Positions 17,457 to 26,200 of a stretch of DNA of 60,525 bases are shown here, piece after piece. The DNA lies in NCBI GenBank assembly GCA_020404895.1, contig JADBWK010000084.1:1-60525 (forward strand), in the 5' to 3' direction. Numbering within the stretch: the stretch's first letter is position 1; every line of letters begins with the position of its first letter. The stretch is from Pseudanabaena sp. M085S1SP2A07QC. Lineage in GTDB: Bacteria > Cyanobacteriota > Cyanobacteriia > Pseudanabaenales > Pseudanabaenaceae. The notes beneath the pieces are model-generated. The model was not told the origin of the DNA. It did not search any database and worked only from the letters and a program-made list of their open reading frames with translations. The position numbers and the translations under genes were made by a program.

Positions 17457-18137
17457 TCACTTAGCTATTTTTTGCGATCGCTTGACCATGAACTTAGTCA
17501 GATCCACGAAAGTATCCCGACGTAAATAAGGATAATCTCCAACCCACAGATTGTATTGAGGAATATAAGCATCGGAGGTGATCCGACTAACTCGTCCAAA
17601 ACGGCGATCATTAGAAAATAGCAACATAAATACTGTTTGCTCAGGTCGAATCCGCTTCAGTTCTCGCTTCATCGGTAATCGCAAAGTTGTTACAAACTCT
17701 GTCTCATCACCAAGCTCAATATTTAAAAAACTTTCCGCGTCATAACTAACATCCATGAGCCCTCGCGAGTCTACTTTCTCAGCACGAGCCAGCACTTCTT
17801 GAGAAACATACACATCTAATACTTCTGCCTGCCAAAATCCACAGTAGGCAAAACGACGCAACTTGGCATTCCGAAAGCTTGCTAGGGCAATTGGCTCTAA
17901 CATCCAATACAGTCCGCCCAATGCTGCACAGACAAACATGATTAAGGCGGCAAAACTGCTGGGATTATTTTCGTGGACACGGTTATAGAGAATTGTGAAC
18001 ACAATCACACAAGCGATCGAAATAGCTATACGACGAAATACACTCTGTCCATTGCCCCAATAGTATTGATACTGCTCTGAGGTGGGTACGGCAGGAATAA
18101 GCTCATCAAAATTTTTGCGCTTGAGTGGAGTAATCAT
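17457..18137 (-). CDS. Conserved hypothetical membrane protein
   Basis: 226 residues. Two adjacent hydrophobic helices lie at about 37-52 (ISIACVIVFTILY) and 60-83 (FAALIMFVCAALGGLYWML), followed by a soluble beta-rich domain with LNIELGDETEFVTTLRLPM and a C-terminus IPQYNLWVGDYPYLRRDTF. This is a conserved cyanobacterial type; I know of no tested function. A 104-bp hairpin element (18174-18277) lies just upstream of its start. Confidence 0.65.
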   Translation of the reverse strand: MITPLKRKNFDELIPAVPTSEQYQYYWGNGQSVFRRIAISIACVIVFTILYNRVHENNPSSFAALIMFVCAALGGLYWMLEPIALASFRNAKLRRFAYCGFWQAEVLDVYVSQEVLARAEKVDSRGLMDVSYDAESFLNIELGDETEFVTTLRLPMKRELKRIRPEQTVFMLLFSNDRRFGRVSRITSDAYIPQYNLWVGDYPYLRRDTFVDLTKFMVKRSQKIAK

Positions 18138-18173
18138 AAGCTCTATTTTTGTGGGTTACGGCTACGCCTAATC

Positions 18174-18277
18174 TAAATACCTTGGCACAATTAAAAAACT
18201 AGAACCAAAAACTGTACCGCCCGCGCAGCGGGCAGTACAGTTTTTGGGGTTTTAAATTAATTATGCATAGTTACTTA
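18174..18277. mobile_element. AAGTAC-family hairpin element, 104 bp
   Basis: The left end TAAATACCTTGGCACAATTA and right end TTAATTATGCATAGTTACTTA are imperfect inverted repeats. The core 18204-18246 is a hairpin (CCAAAAACTGTAC..GCCCGC, loop GCA, one mismatch). The ends match those of 55550-55654 but the core sequence is unrelated. Confidence 0.75.
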
Positions 18278-18285
18278 TTATGAAA

Positions 18286-18333
18286 CCAATTTAGGGGTTT
18301 TCAGCACCTGCGGTGCTAAAAACCCCTAAATTG
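18286..18333. terminator. Hairpin overlapping the sugar-kinase stop codon
   Basis: CCAATTTAGGGGTTTT..AGCACC pairs with GGTGCT.AAAAACCCCTAAATTG around TGC. The right arm includes the last codons of the kinase gene (its stop is at 18326). Confidence 0.75.
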
Positions 18334-19603
18334 ATTTTGCTAATAATGCAGCACCAAAAGCCGCTTCCGTTTGAATAGCTTGTTGCATTGGGATCTGTAA
18401 ATAGCGATCGCGTATTTTTGTCCACGCCTGATTTTTTGCTCCACCGCCTGCGGTATAAATTTGCTGAATTGGCGAAGCTCCTAAGACTTGCAAAAGTTTA
18501 TAACCCTCTGCCTCAATTCTTGCCATACTTTCTAACAGTCCATGCAAAAACTCCACGGGATCGTCAGGACGAGGTTTTAATCTTGGTAAGAGATTGGGAT
18601 CATTAATCGGAAAGCGATCGCCTTTTTTGGGCAGGGGGTAATAGTCTAGCGAGCTAGAAATATTCGGATCAATGCGATCGCTCAACTCTTGTAACTGCTG
18701 CTCTGTAAAAAATTGTGGCAATACCGCACCGCCAACATTTGAAGCCCCACCTACTAACCATAAACATCCAAAATCTGAATGCTCAAATCGATGGCTATAG
18801 ATCCCATAACGCGAATCATTGATCGGGCGATCGCTCAAGACTTTCAGCACCATCGTCGAGCCAAGCGAAGTAACCGCTGTCCCGATCGCTGGGTTCTTCG
18901 TCCCAACACAAGCTAAAAAAGCCGCATTACTATCGGTCGTTCCCGCGCCGATCTCACAATCGAATGGCAAATTTAATTTGGCGGCGATCTCCTCCTGAAT
19001 TATTCCTATAGTTTTACTAGGTGCAAATACTTCAGGCAAAATTACTTCAGGATGTTGTAACGCCCAATTTTTTAGCCAGTCAGGATAGCCTAAGAGCAGA
19101 GGATCGTAACCTAATTTCAGAGCATTGTGGTAATCACTTACGCCTAACTTGCCATGCAGTAAATAACCTAACCAATCAGCTTGATGTAAAAAATACAAAC
19201 TTGAGAATGAAGGGCGCAGCCCTTCATTCTCAAGAAATAAAACTAATTTGGCAAAACTCGAAGTCGCGCTACAGACTGAATGTTGCGGCGGTGCAATTTT
19301 TTTCGCATGTTCTAAAACTTCTTGACTGCAAGCATCGCTATAGATCATTGAAGCCCCGATCGCTTTCCCATCGCGATCGCAAGTTAAAACCGTTGCCGAA
19401 GTGCCATCAATAACTATTTTGTTCGTGGCTTGTCTAATTTTTTTAGGCAAACTAGCAATTACTTCATAAAGTGCTGATTGCCATGTTTTGTAATCACGAA
19501 TGTCATATTCAGTACGAGAAGTCGCCAAGATTTCGCCATTTAGATTAATTGCGATCGCCCTTACTCCCGAAGTCCCAAAGTCAATACCCACAAAGTAATT
19601 CAT
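18326..19603 (-). CDS. FGGY-family sugar kinase (XK-1/D-ribulose-kinase-like)
   Basis: About 425 residues from ATG 19603 (MNYFVGIDFGTSG); an in-frame TTG lies at 19615. N-terminal phosphate loop GIDFGTSGVRA, catalytic base Asp in GAGTTDSNAAF (about 228 counting from 19615) and GSTMVLKVL define the ribulo/xylulokinase family. The short cyanobacterial/chloroplast type includes an enzyme shown to phosphorylate D-ribulose. A perfect 16-bp-stem hairpin (19200-19234) lies inside the gene and encodes LENEGLRPSFSS (about 128-139), apparently an in-frame repeat insertion between KLVLF and FLHQADWL. The active-site residues remain intact. Confidence 0.82.
   Translation of the reverse strand: MNYFVGIDFGTSGVRAIAINLNGEILATSRTEYDIRDYKTWQSALYEVIASLPKKIRQATNKIVIDGTSATVLTCDRDGKAIGASMIYSDACSQEVLEHAKKIAPPQHSVCSATSSFAKLVLFLENEGLRPSFSSLYFLHQADWLGYLLHGKLGVSDYHNALKLGYDPLLLGYPDWLKNWALQHPEVILPEVFAPSKTIGIIQEEIAAKLNLPFDCEIGAGTTDSNAAFLACVGTKNPAIGTAVTSLGSTMVLKVLSDRPINDSRYGIYSHRFEHSDFGCLWLVGGASNVGGAVLPQFFTEQQLQELSDRIDPNISSSLDYYPLPKKGDRFPINDPNLLPRLKPRPDDPVEFLHGLLESMARIEAEGYKLLQVLGASPIQQIYTAGGGAKNQAWTKIRDRYLQIPMQQAIQTEAAFGAALLAKSI
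19200..19234. repeat. Perfect hairpin inside the sugar-kinase coding sequence
   Basis: CTTGAGAATGAAGGGC, loop GCA, complementary arm. Its shape (16-bp stem, GCA loop) is that of the intergenic hairpins, but it is translated in frame. Confidence 0.85.
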
Positions 19604-19620
19604 GCTTATTGTCAATATTT

Positions 19621-19647
19621 AGTAAGGTGGGCATTGCCCACCTTACT
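19621..19647. terminator. Short hairpin between kinase and DUF3119 gene
   Basis: AGTAAGGTGGGCA then TTGCCCACCTTACT. It is the likely terminator of the DUF3119 gene on the minus strand. Confidence 0.7.
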
Positions 19648-19662
19648 ATTTGCTGGGGTTTA

Positions 19663-20067
19663 TTAAGATTTTTTCAAAGGAATATGTTTTTCCAAACAAG
19701 TTTTTAGCATTTGTGGATTGAATAAAATTGGCAAAAAATGAATACTTTTTACTTCTTTAAAATAAAACAAAATCGGAAACCCAAACCAAAATACTTTCCA
19801 GTCTTGCCACTCTTGATAAGGGAAAGTACGGAATTTTTCTTGCGATCGATAAACATCTAAATCTGTTGCGGTAAATACTAATCGAATCGTAGATGTTTGA
19901 TAAACTAAAAATAACCCAAAAATAGAAACTATCCCCGCAGCAATCGGTTGAACCAATATAAGTGGCAATCCTGCCAACACAATTACAACGGATATTGCAT
20001 AGCTTGGAGTTAATTCTGTAGCCTGTGATGCAATATTTGGGTCAACAAAAGGGTTTGAAGTAGTCAT
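19663..20067 (-). CDS. DUF3119 family membrane protein
   Basis: 134 residues. Two N-terminal hydrophobic helices lie at about 24-58 (ISVVIVLAGLPLILVQPIAAG). The conserved soluble tail follows: RTFPYQEWQDWKVFW, then PILFYFKEVKSIHFLPILF and a Cys near the end. This is the DUF3119 signature, found in cyanobacteria and chloroplast-bearing eukaryotes. Role unknown; the tail resembles a small PH-like domain facing one side of the membrane. Confidence 0.8.
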   Translation of the reverse strand: MTTSNPFVDPNIASQATELTPSYAISVVIVLAGLPLILVQPIAAGIVSIFGLFLVYQTSTIRLVFTATDLDVYRSQEKFRTFPYQEWQDWKVFWFGFPILFYFKEVKSIHFLPILFNPQMLKTCLEKHIPLKKS

Positions 20068-20244
20068 AATGATTTAAATTATTGGTTTCTATCTATAGAT
20101 ATACATTTAATTTTAAATCTATGGCTAACTTATTGGAATGATAGGATGAATATTAGTAAGCTAATTGTGTGCTTTAGTTTAGTTCGCTCTTCACTAATCG
20201 CTACATTATCTTTCCCCTGTAATCTCTATAAATAAGCTTAGGAA

Positions 20245-20493
20245 ATGTCTATGAACTTATCCTCAACAGCGAATGAATTGGATCTCCCTTTGCATGAAGC
20301 TGCTAAAGATCCTAAAGTCTGGAGTCACCTCAAACAAGCGATCGCAACCAGTTCAGGATTTGACAAATGGCAGCGTTCTCGAAACGGTGACCCCAAAGGC
20401 GATCCCAAAGATGTTGTCGCAGTACAAGAAAGCGTTCTTGATGATCTCGTACGTAGCTACTTACGTGAGACACTAGAAACGTTAGCGTATTAA
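20245..20493 (+). CDS. Conserved small cyanobacterial protein upstream of the NblB-type gene
   Basis: 82 residues, soluble, charged. DLPLHEAAKDPKVWSHLKQA and VLDDLVRSYLRETLETLAY read as two helices joined by a Gly/Asp/Lys-rich linker (RNGDPKGDPKD). Its stop directly abuts the next open frame, so the pair is probably co-transcribed. No known function; context points to phycobilisome-related business if the neighbour is NblB. Confidence 0.65.
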   Translation: MSMNLSSTANELDLPLHEAAKDPKVWSHLKQAIATSSGFDKWQRSRNGDPKGDPKDVVAVQESVLDDLVRSYLRETLETLAY

Positions 20494-20508
20494 TTGCGAG
20501 ATTTTCTT

Positions 20509-21192
20509 GTGAGCGAAACATTAGAAACTCAGTTTGAATCCTTAAGAGAGCAACTAGCTACAGATGATATGGGTATTCGGATGAAAGCCCTCCATGCTAG
20601 TCGCTCTCTTCCCGTATCTGAAAGATTTGATTTACTTACAATCGCGGCGATCGACCCCTATGCTCGCATCCGCTATGATGCAGTTAGCCAACTTGGCACA
20701 GTCGGTACAGTTAATTTAGAAAAATCCTTAGAAATTTTAAGTGATCGCCTATCAATCGATCCTGAAATTGATGTCCGTGCGGCGGCAGCAGCGTCACTTG
20801 GTTCTCTACAGCTTACCCAAGCCTTTGATCTACTGAAAACCGCCTACGAGTCTACCAACGACTGGATGTTTCAATTTAGCATCATTGCGGCGATCGGTGA
20901 GCTAGGCGATCCTCAAGCTTTTGAGTTACTTACCGAGGCATTACAAAGCCCTAATGAACTCGTTAAAATCGCTGCGATCGGTTCTCTTGGAGATCTTGGT
21001 AATCCCGCATCAGTATCACTCTTATTGCCGCTTATCGAAGATCCTGATTGGCAAATCCGACATCGAGTTGCGCAGTCGCTAGCACAGCTTGGTGGTTCTG
21101 AAGCTAAGTCTGCTCTGCAAAAGCTTTCTAATGATCCAATATCACAAGTTGCCGAAGCAACGCGATCGTTTCTAGCATCAAACGAAAAATAA
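20509..21192 (+). CDS. nblB: HEAT-repeat protein of the NblB / phycobilin-lyase-like family
   Basis: About 227 residues from GTG 20509 (a TTG at 20494 abuts the preceding stop). It is built of successive HEAT/PBS-lyase repeats: MGIRMKALHASRSL, ARIRYDAVSQLGTVG, IDVRAAAAASLGSL, WMFQFSIIAAIGELGDPQAF, ELVKIAAIGSLGDLGNP and WQIRHRVAQSLAQLGG. The arrangement matches NblB-type proteins, which help dismantle phycobilisomes and handle chromophores. Family (HEAT, CpcE/NblB-like) is firm; the NblB name is a good guess. Confidence 0.75.
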   Translation: MSETLETQFESLREQLATDDMGIRMKALHASRSLPVSERFDLLTIAAIDPYARIRYDAVSQLGTVGTVNLEKSLEILSDRLSIDPEIDVRAAAAASLGSLQLTQAFDLLKTAYESTNDWMFQFSIIAAIGELGDPQAFELLTEALQSPNELVKIAAIGSLGDLGNPASVSLLLPLIEDPDWQIRHRVAQSLAQLGGSEAKSALQKLSNDPISQVAEATRSFLASNEK

Positions 21193-21231
21193 AAATTGTG
21201 GCGGAGGGCAAAGCCCTCCGCCACAATTTTT
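21191..21231. terminator. 19-bp-stem hairpin after the NblB-type gene
   Basis: AAAAATTGTGGCGGAGGGC, loop AAA, full complement followed by more T. Its left end overlaps the stop codon. Confidence 0.88.
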
Positions 21232-21246
21232 TTATATATGATTAAC

Positions 21247-21278
21247 AAAAAAGCGAGGCGTTTACGCCTCGCTTTTTT
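21247..21278. terminator. 14-bp-stem hairpin after the porin gene
   Basis: AAAAAAGCGAGGCG, loop TTTA, full complement. It terminates the porin transcript on the minus strand. Confidence 0.88.
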
Positions 21279-21298
21279 AGGTTTTAATTAACAGAATT

Positions 21299-22936
21299 CT
21301 AGAATGAGAATGTGGTACGAATTACACCAACAGTCGCAGTGCCGTTAGCGTTGGCGCTGTTTTGGTTGAATACAAAGTAAACACCAGGAGTAATGCTGAT
21401 ATTCTTAGAAACACGGAAGCGATAGAGAGCTTCCAAGTGATAAGGAGTATCAGTGCTACCAGTTGCAACGCCACCAACACTACTTCTGAAAAGTGGTTGA
21501 CCAAACATCACAGCAGCTAGGTCGCCTTCGGTGAACAAGTCTTTGCCAGACAATGCTGCCATCCAGCTAGTAAATGTAGTTGAAGCAGTAGTTGCACCAG
21601 TTGTATCAGCAAAAGTCCAAGCACCCCAAGTATTGAAGGTAAACTTCTTGGTAATATCCCAAATCAAACTACCTACAACAGTGTTGCTTCTGATACCACT
21701 AATCCCAGCAGCATCAGCAGCAGAGGCTCCAATCGAATCAACGTTTAAGCCAGAACCAAGACTGTTACCAACAGTATAGGCATTAGCATAACCAACGCCG
21801 AGAGTTAATACATCAGCAGGCTTAAACACAAATTGAGCCGCAATTTTGGTATCACCACCAGTTACACCACCTTGTCCAGTAGCAGCAGCAGCATTTGAAG
21901 CTGAGTATGCAACCTCAAGACTGACTTTGTCGCTAAACTTGAAGTTCAAGCCAGCTACAGCCAACCCACTAGCACCGCCACTAGAAGCAATGCGGATCAA
22001 AGGATTGAAACGACCAAATCGAGAGATTGTACCTTGACTATCGCTTTCAAGAGGATTCAATGGACTGATAACATCTTCTGGAGCACCGATTGGAGCAATA
22101 TAAGCAGTAATATTGTCACCGACTGGGAATCTATAGAACAAACGGTTGAGTTCAAATACATTGGTATTTGCAGCGCTTACGCCATCATAGGATAAACGAG
22201 TACTATTGCTAGCTGCTAGATTGTTAAAGCTGCCAGTGTTGCTTGCTTGTAAACGGGTTCTCAACAAATCCTTACCAGTGAAGCTGGTGTCGAAGTTGAG
22301 ACGGGCACGATAGTTAAAAACTACATTTGTGCTAGAAGGATTAGTGGCTGTGGTAACACCATCAGAACCACCAACTAGACCGAAGATTGCTTCGCCACGT
22401 AGCTTGGTGGTTGTCGAGAACTGTTGAGCTTCGAGCTTAGCGGTCTTAGCATCGAGGGCATCAACACGACCACGAAGGGTAGCTAGTTCAGCAGCAAACT
22501 CTTCTTGAAGCTTTTGCAAAGTAGCGAGGTCTTGTTTGCTGACCTTATCAGCCAAACCAGCGGAGATGATTTCGTTGATCTTGTCCAAGCAAGCATTCAA
22601 GCCAGCAGCAAACTCGTAGCGGCTGGTTGCTTGTTTGCCACGGAAAGTGCGGTCAGGAAAGCCAGCGATACAACCGTAGCGCTCTACCAAGGATTGCAAT
22701 GCGGTGAAAGCCCAGTCAGTAGGGCGAACATCGCTGAGTTGAGATACTGAAGTTACATTTTGAGCAACAGCACTAGGACGCAACTGAACTTGTTCGACAA
22801 GGGTGTCAGCACCTACGGAGCGAACAACTTCAGAGTCTTTAGACGCTTGAGCATTGGCAGCACCAGCAATAAGAGTTGATGCAGCAACAGCAGCTGAAAC
22901 TACTAAGCTATAATTTTTCTTAGAAAATTTAGACAT
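21299..22936 (-). CDS. SLH-domain outer-membrane porin (OprB / Som type)
   Basis: 545 residues. Signal peptide (SLVVSAAVAASTLIAGAANAQA), one SLH domain at about 65-120 (SQLSDVRPTDWAFTALQ, RYGCIAGFPD), a coiled coil at about 125-175 (LATLQKLQEEFAAELATL), then a long beta-barrel rich in Gly/Ser/Ala ending in TTFSF with a terminal aromatic. This is the standard cyanobacterial major porin: SLH binds the pyruvylated peptidoglycan-linked polymer, the barrel forms a channel for small solutes and inorganic ions. A long untranslated leader lies upstream. Confidence 0.92.
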   Translation of the reverse strand: MSKFSKKNYSLVVSAAVAASTLIAGAANAQASKDSEVVRSVGADTLVEQVQLRPSAVAQNVTSVSQLSDVRPTDWAFTALQSLVERYGCIAGFPDRTFRGKQATSRYEFAAGLNACLDKINEIISAGLADKVSKQDLATLQKLQEEFAAELATLRGRVDALDAKTAKLEAQQFSTTTKLRGEAIFGLVGGSDGVTTATNPSSTNVVFNYRARLNFDTSFTGKDLLRTRLQASNTGSFNNLAASNSTRLSYDGVSAANTNVFELNRLFYRFPVGDNITAYIAPIGAPEDVISPLNPLESDSQGTISRFGRFNPLIRIASSGGASGLAVAGLNFKFSDKVSLEVAYSASNAAAATGQGGVTGGDTKIAAQFVFKPADVLTLGVGYANAYTVGNSLGSGLNVDSIGASAADAAGISGIRSNTVVGSLIWDITKKFTFNTWGAWTFADTTGATTASTTFTSWMAALSGKDLFTEGDLAAVMFGQPLFRSSVGGVATGSTDTPYHLEALYRFRVSKNISITPGVYFVFNQNSANANGTATVGVIRTTFSF

Positions 22937-23792
22937 ATAAATAAATTACCTTTCCTCACAACATGACAATACTACACTTATGTCAATACTGAATGTAGCA
23001 AAAATCGGTGTCAAAAGTTAAGTGTTTATCAACACATACGCTGAGTATTTATCGCTAAACCTAACTTATGACATAGATTATTTCCTGCTTTTCTGATTTC
23101 TAAGCGATATTTCAATAAGTTATGGATTGCACTGAATTAAATCTAAATATCTAAAGATGGGACTTTTCTGTGCATCTAAAATCTTTTACAGAAAATTTTG
23201 ACCAAACGAGCCACAAAAAATTTATTCGTTCAAATTTGAGCGCAAAGCTTTAGGGATTGATTTGTCCTAAGACATAAGATGCAGCGATCGCTGCATCTTT
23301 AATGTCGAATAAAACTAAATATCCAAAATATTTGCTGGAGCAATTGGGCTAAAATAAGATCGTCAGGGGAAAACTATAGAAGCTAACTTTGCAAATTCGT
23401 AAGTTACCTAAGCCCTACAAGCATGGCAAAAAGCTAGAGCTAAACTCCCTACAGAGATAATCGTAGATCATCTAAGATTTCTTGGGGAATGCACTTCGGG
23501 ATAAACAGAAATATGCGTTTCGATCCATATTTCACTATCCTGTATTCAATCTGTAATCATGTCGCAGAGCTATCAAGATCGTCTCTAAGAAGATAGACTA
23601 ACTTCCACAGTTTCGTTTTGATAATAAGTCGAATCTCTTAAAGTTGTCTGCCTGTTCTAATTGCCGAAAGCTTGATTATCGCTGATTTGCGATGTTGATA
23701 TCTGCTTGTAGTTTGTGTTCGTAGGTTGCTACTTTGTTACCCCTCGTTTGCTCTAATTTGCTCACCTTAAACAATCGCTCGACCTTCGCCTC
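22937..23792. other. 856-bp non-coding region between divergent porin and RNB genes
   Basis: No convincing gene. The stretch must contain the porin promoter/leader (right to left) and the RNB-gene leader (left to right). One hairpin with a HIP1 centre lies at 23271-23306. The 23300-23790 part has varied composition with no repeat and could hold a long 5' leader or a small RNA, but nothing recognisable was seen. Confidence 0.6.
23271..23306. terminator. Hairpin centred on GCGATCGC
   Basis: GACAT.AAGATGCAGCGATCGCTGCATCTT..ATGTC: the stem is built around a HIP1 palindrome. It lies mid-way in the long gap and could end a transcript not otherwise visible. Confidence 0.5.
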
Positions 23793-26117
23793 ATGGAATT
23801 CTCGATTAATCAATTGTTAGACAATTTCTCTGATGACAAGCTAGTTACGCCCAAGGCGATCGAAAAAAAACTTGGGATTGGTGATGACAACAAAAGTGTT
23901 CGTCGGCTCCAAGTTGCTCTTGATGCACTCGAAAAAATTGGCATTCTCGAAAAAGACAAAGGTCGATATCGCCGCATCCACGAAGAAGGATTGGTCGAAG
24001 GTCGGTTGCGTTGTTCGAGCAAAGGTTTTTGCTTTGCGATCCAAGATGTCGAGGGCGCTGAAGATATATATGTGCGAGAGAGCCGCCTGAGCAATGCTTG
24101 GAATGGCGATCGCGTATTAGTGCGGGTAACTAAAGATGGCGTGCGCAGGCGATCGCCTGAAGGAGAAGTGCGTTTGATCCTTGAGCGATCAAATCCTACT
24201 TTACTATCGACTGTAAAGTTAACTGGTGATAGTTATCGGGCAGTGCCGCTAGATGACCGACTGCTATTTGAAGTCGAACTTGTACCAGATGAGGAAACAC
24301 CTGACCTAGATGTTGCTGTTGGCAAGCTTGTACATCTAGAAATGGTGAGATTTTCGCTAGGCAATCACTTGCCATTGGGACGAGTTTTACAGGTTTTGGG
24401 TGATGATGCTGAGTCAACCAATGATATTGATCTTGTATGTTGCAAGCATAATTTACCAAGAAGATTTAGTGCCAAGGCTCTTACGGCTGCGGCAAGTTTG
24501 CCTAGAGGTGTACGAAAAGCTGATCTCAAGCATCGCCTCGATTTACGTAAGACCCTGACTGTCAGAATTGGTAATGCAGCCGCAATTTCGATCGCAGAGG
24601 TGGAAAGTGGCTGGGACTTGGGTGTACATATTCCTGATGTGGCAACTTATGTAACAGCGGGCTCACCTTTGGACTTAGAAGCACAAAAGCGTCTACGTTC
24701 ATTTTTCTTGGGTGATACAATTTTGCCGATGTTGCCAGAGATGAATGTATTTAATCAGCCTGAATATCTGACGATGTCAGTACTGATTAAATTGGATCAC
24801 GAAGGTAATATGCTTTCGTTTGAGATTCAGCCGTCAGCAATATTGGTTCGTGCTAACTTAAGTTATCAGAGAGCCCAACAAATTCTTGACGGGAAAGAAG
24901 CTGTTGATGAAGATGCACCTAGTCAAGAAATTGATACTGAAGTAGAAGGGTTGGTACATTTAATAGCTAAGGTGGGCACTTTTCTCCAAGAGCGCTCTAA
25001 TGCAATTAGACTGGTATTGCCACAGATTCCTTCGCAAGAAGCGGATGAGGGTGTGCGGGGCTTGACAGTCGTTCCCTTAACTTTGCAGATCTCTGGAAAT
25101 GTTACGGAAATAATGATCTTGGCGAACAAATCGCTCGCTTCACATCTACAGTCTCTATCTATTCCAACTATCTATTTACGTCAAATTCCTCCCGATCAAG
25201 GGAAGGTTGATGACTGGACAAAGCTATTAGAGAGCATGGGGATTTCGGCGCAGCCAGAAACACCTGATCAGCTCCAAATTGCCGATTTGCATCGAATTTT
25301 GGGACAAGTTAGTCAGATTGAGCAAGAAGCGACTCGGGATATTCTCAAATATCTACTAATGTCTATGTTTAAGACTAGTGAATATGTACTTACACCATCA
25401 CTGCACTTCGGCTTGGGCTTAATCGATCTTCCCTATGTGCATGGTGTTTTCCCCCAAAACCATTATGCTGATTTACTGATTCAGCGCATTTTGCATACTG
25501 TATTTGAAGAAGGTCGCGATCGCCGTAGCATCAGAATTAAGGATGGCGTAAATCTTCGGAGTTCTAGTGCTCATGGACAGGTAAATTGGAGTGTTTTACC
25601 ACCTGAGACAGAACGTCAATTGATTGAAGATTTAGAAGTCGTTGTGCCAAAGATAAATCAAGCTGATGCTTTATATCATCGTTCCATTTCCGATCTTGAT
25701 GGATTACGGAAAGCCGAATTTATGCGATCGCATACAGGTGGAAACTTCTATGGCATCATCACCAGCGTCCAGTCCTATGGATTTTTTGTAGAGATTGAAT
25801 CCCTATTAGTTGAAGGTTTAGTCCATGTCAGTTCTCTTAAAGATGATTGGTATGAGTTCCCATTAATTAACGGCAAAGGCAGAGCAAGAGCTTCAACACT
25901 GCTAGTTGGTCGTCGCAGTGGTCGTCAATATTGTTTGGGCGATCGTGTGGAGGTAAAGGTCAAAGGAGTAGATTACTATCGCCAACAAATCGACTTAGTT
26001 GCCGTAATGAACACTGAGGGAGATCGCGACTTGTCAAATACCTCTGAAGCTAATTTAGAATCAGAAGATAATTCAGAAGAATTTTCTGAAGAGATCGATA
26101 CAGAAGATCTTGAATAA
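23793..26117 (+). CDS. RNB-family (RNase II/R, Zam-like) protein with degenerate catalytic site
   Basis: 774 residues. Domains in order: winged-helix-like N-terminus (about 1-60), cold-shock domains (65-200), RNB domain (245-590) and C-terminal S1 domain (about 648-735: NFYGIITSVQSYGFFVEIES). In active RNase II/R the RNB domain starts with an acidic cluster (D..DARDFDDA). The aligned segment here is VRIGNAAAISIAEV (257-270), with none of these aspartates. The usual P-x-RRYADL segment reads FPQNHYADL (553-561), so the RNA-binding Arg pair is also changed. RNA binding may persist; exonuclease activity is doubtful. Confidence 0.8.
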   Translation: MEFSINQLLDNFSDDKLVTPKAIEKKLGIGDDNKSVRRLQVALDALEKIGILEKDKGRYRRIHEEGLVEGRLRCSSKGFCFAIQDVEGAEDIYVRESRLSNAWNGDRVLVRVTKDGVRRRSPEGEVRLILERSNPTLLSTVKLTGDSYRAVPLDDRLLFEVELVPDEETPDLDVAVGKLVHLEMVRFSLGNHLPLGRVLQVLGDDAESTNDIDLVCCKHNLPRRFSAKALTAAASLPRGVRKADLKHRLDLRKTLTVRIGNAAAISIAEVESGWDLGVHIPDVATYVTAGSPLDLEAQKRLRSFFLGDTILPMLPEMNVFNQPEYLTMSVLIKLDHEGNMLSFEIQPSAILVRANLSYQRAQQILDGKEAVDEDAPSQEIDTEVEGLVHLIAKVGTFLQERSNAIRLVLPQIPSQEADEGVRGLTVVPLTLQISGNVTEIMILANKSLASHLQSLSIPTIYLRQIPPDQGKVDDWTKLLESMGISAQPETPDQLQIADLHRILGQVSQIEQEATRDILKYLLMSMFKTSEYVLTPSLHFGLGLIDLPYVHGVFPQNHYADLLIQRILHTVFEEGRDRRSIRIKDGVNLRSSSAHGQVNWSVLPPETERQLIEDLEVVVPKINQADALYHRSISDLDGLRKAEFMRSHTGGNFYGIITSVQSYGFFVEIESLLVEGLVHVSSLKDDWYEFPLINGKGRARASTLLVGRRSGRQYCLGDRVEVKVKGVDYYRQQIDLVAVMNTEGDRDLSNTSEANLESEDNSEEFSEEIDTEDLE

Positions 26118-26128
26118 TTTAAAATATA

Positions 26129-26163
26129 GCGATTTCATTTTGCCTAGGGCAAAATGAAATCGC
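26129..26163. terminator. 16-bp-stem hairpin after the RNB gene
   Basis: GCGATTTCATTTTGCC, loop TAG, full complement, followed by AAAAAA. Probable terminator of the upstream gene. Confidence 0.82.
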
Positions 26164-26200
26164 AAAAAACTTAATCACTCCTCTCCACGAGTTCTCCACC

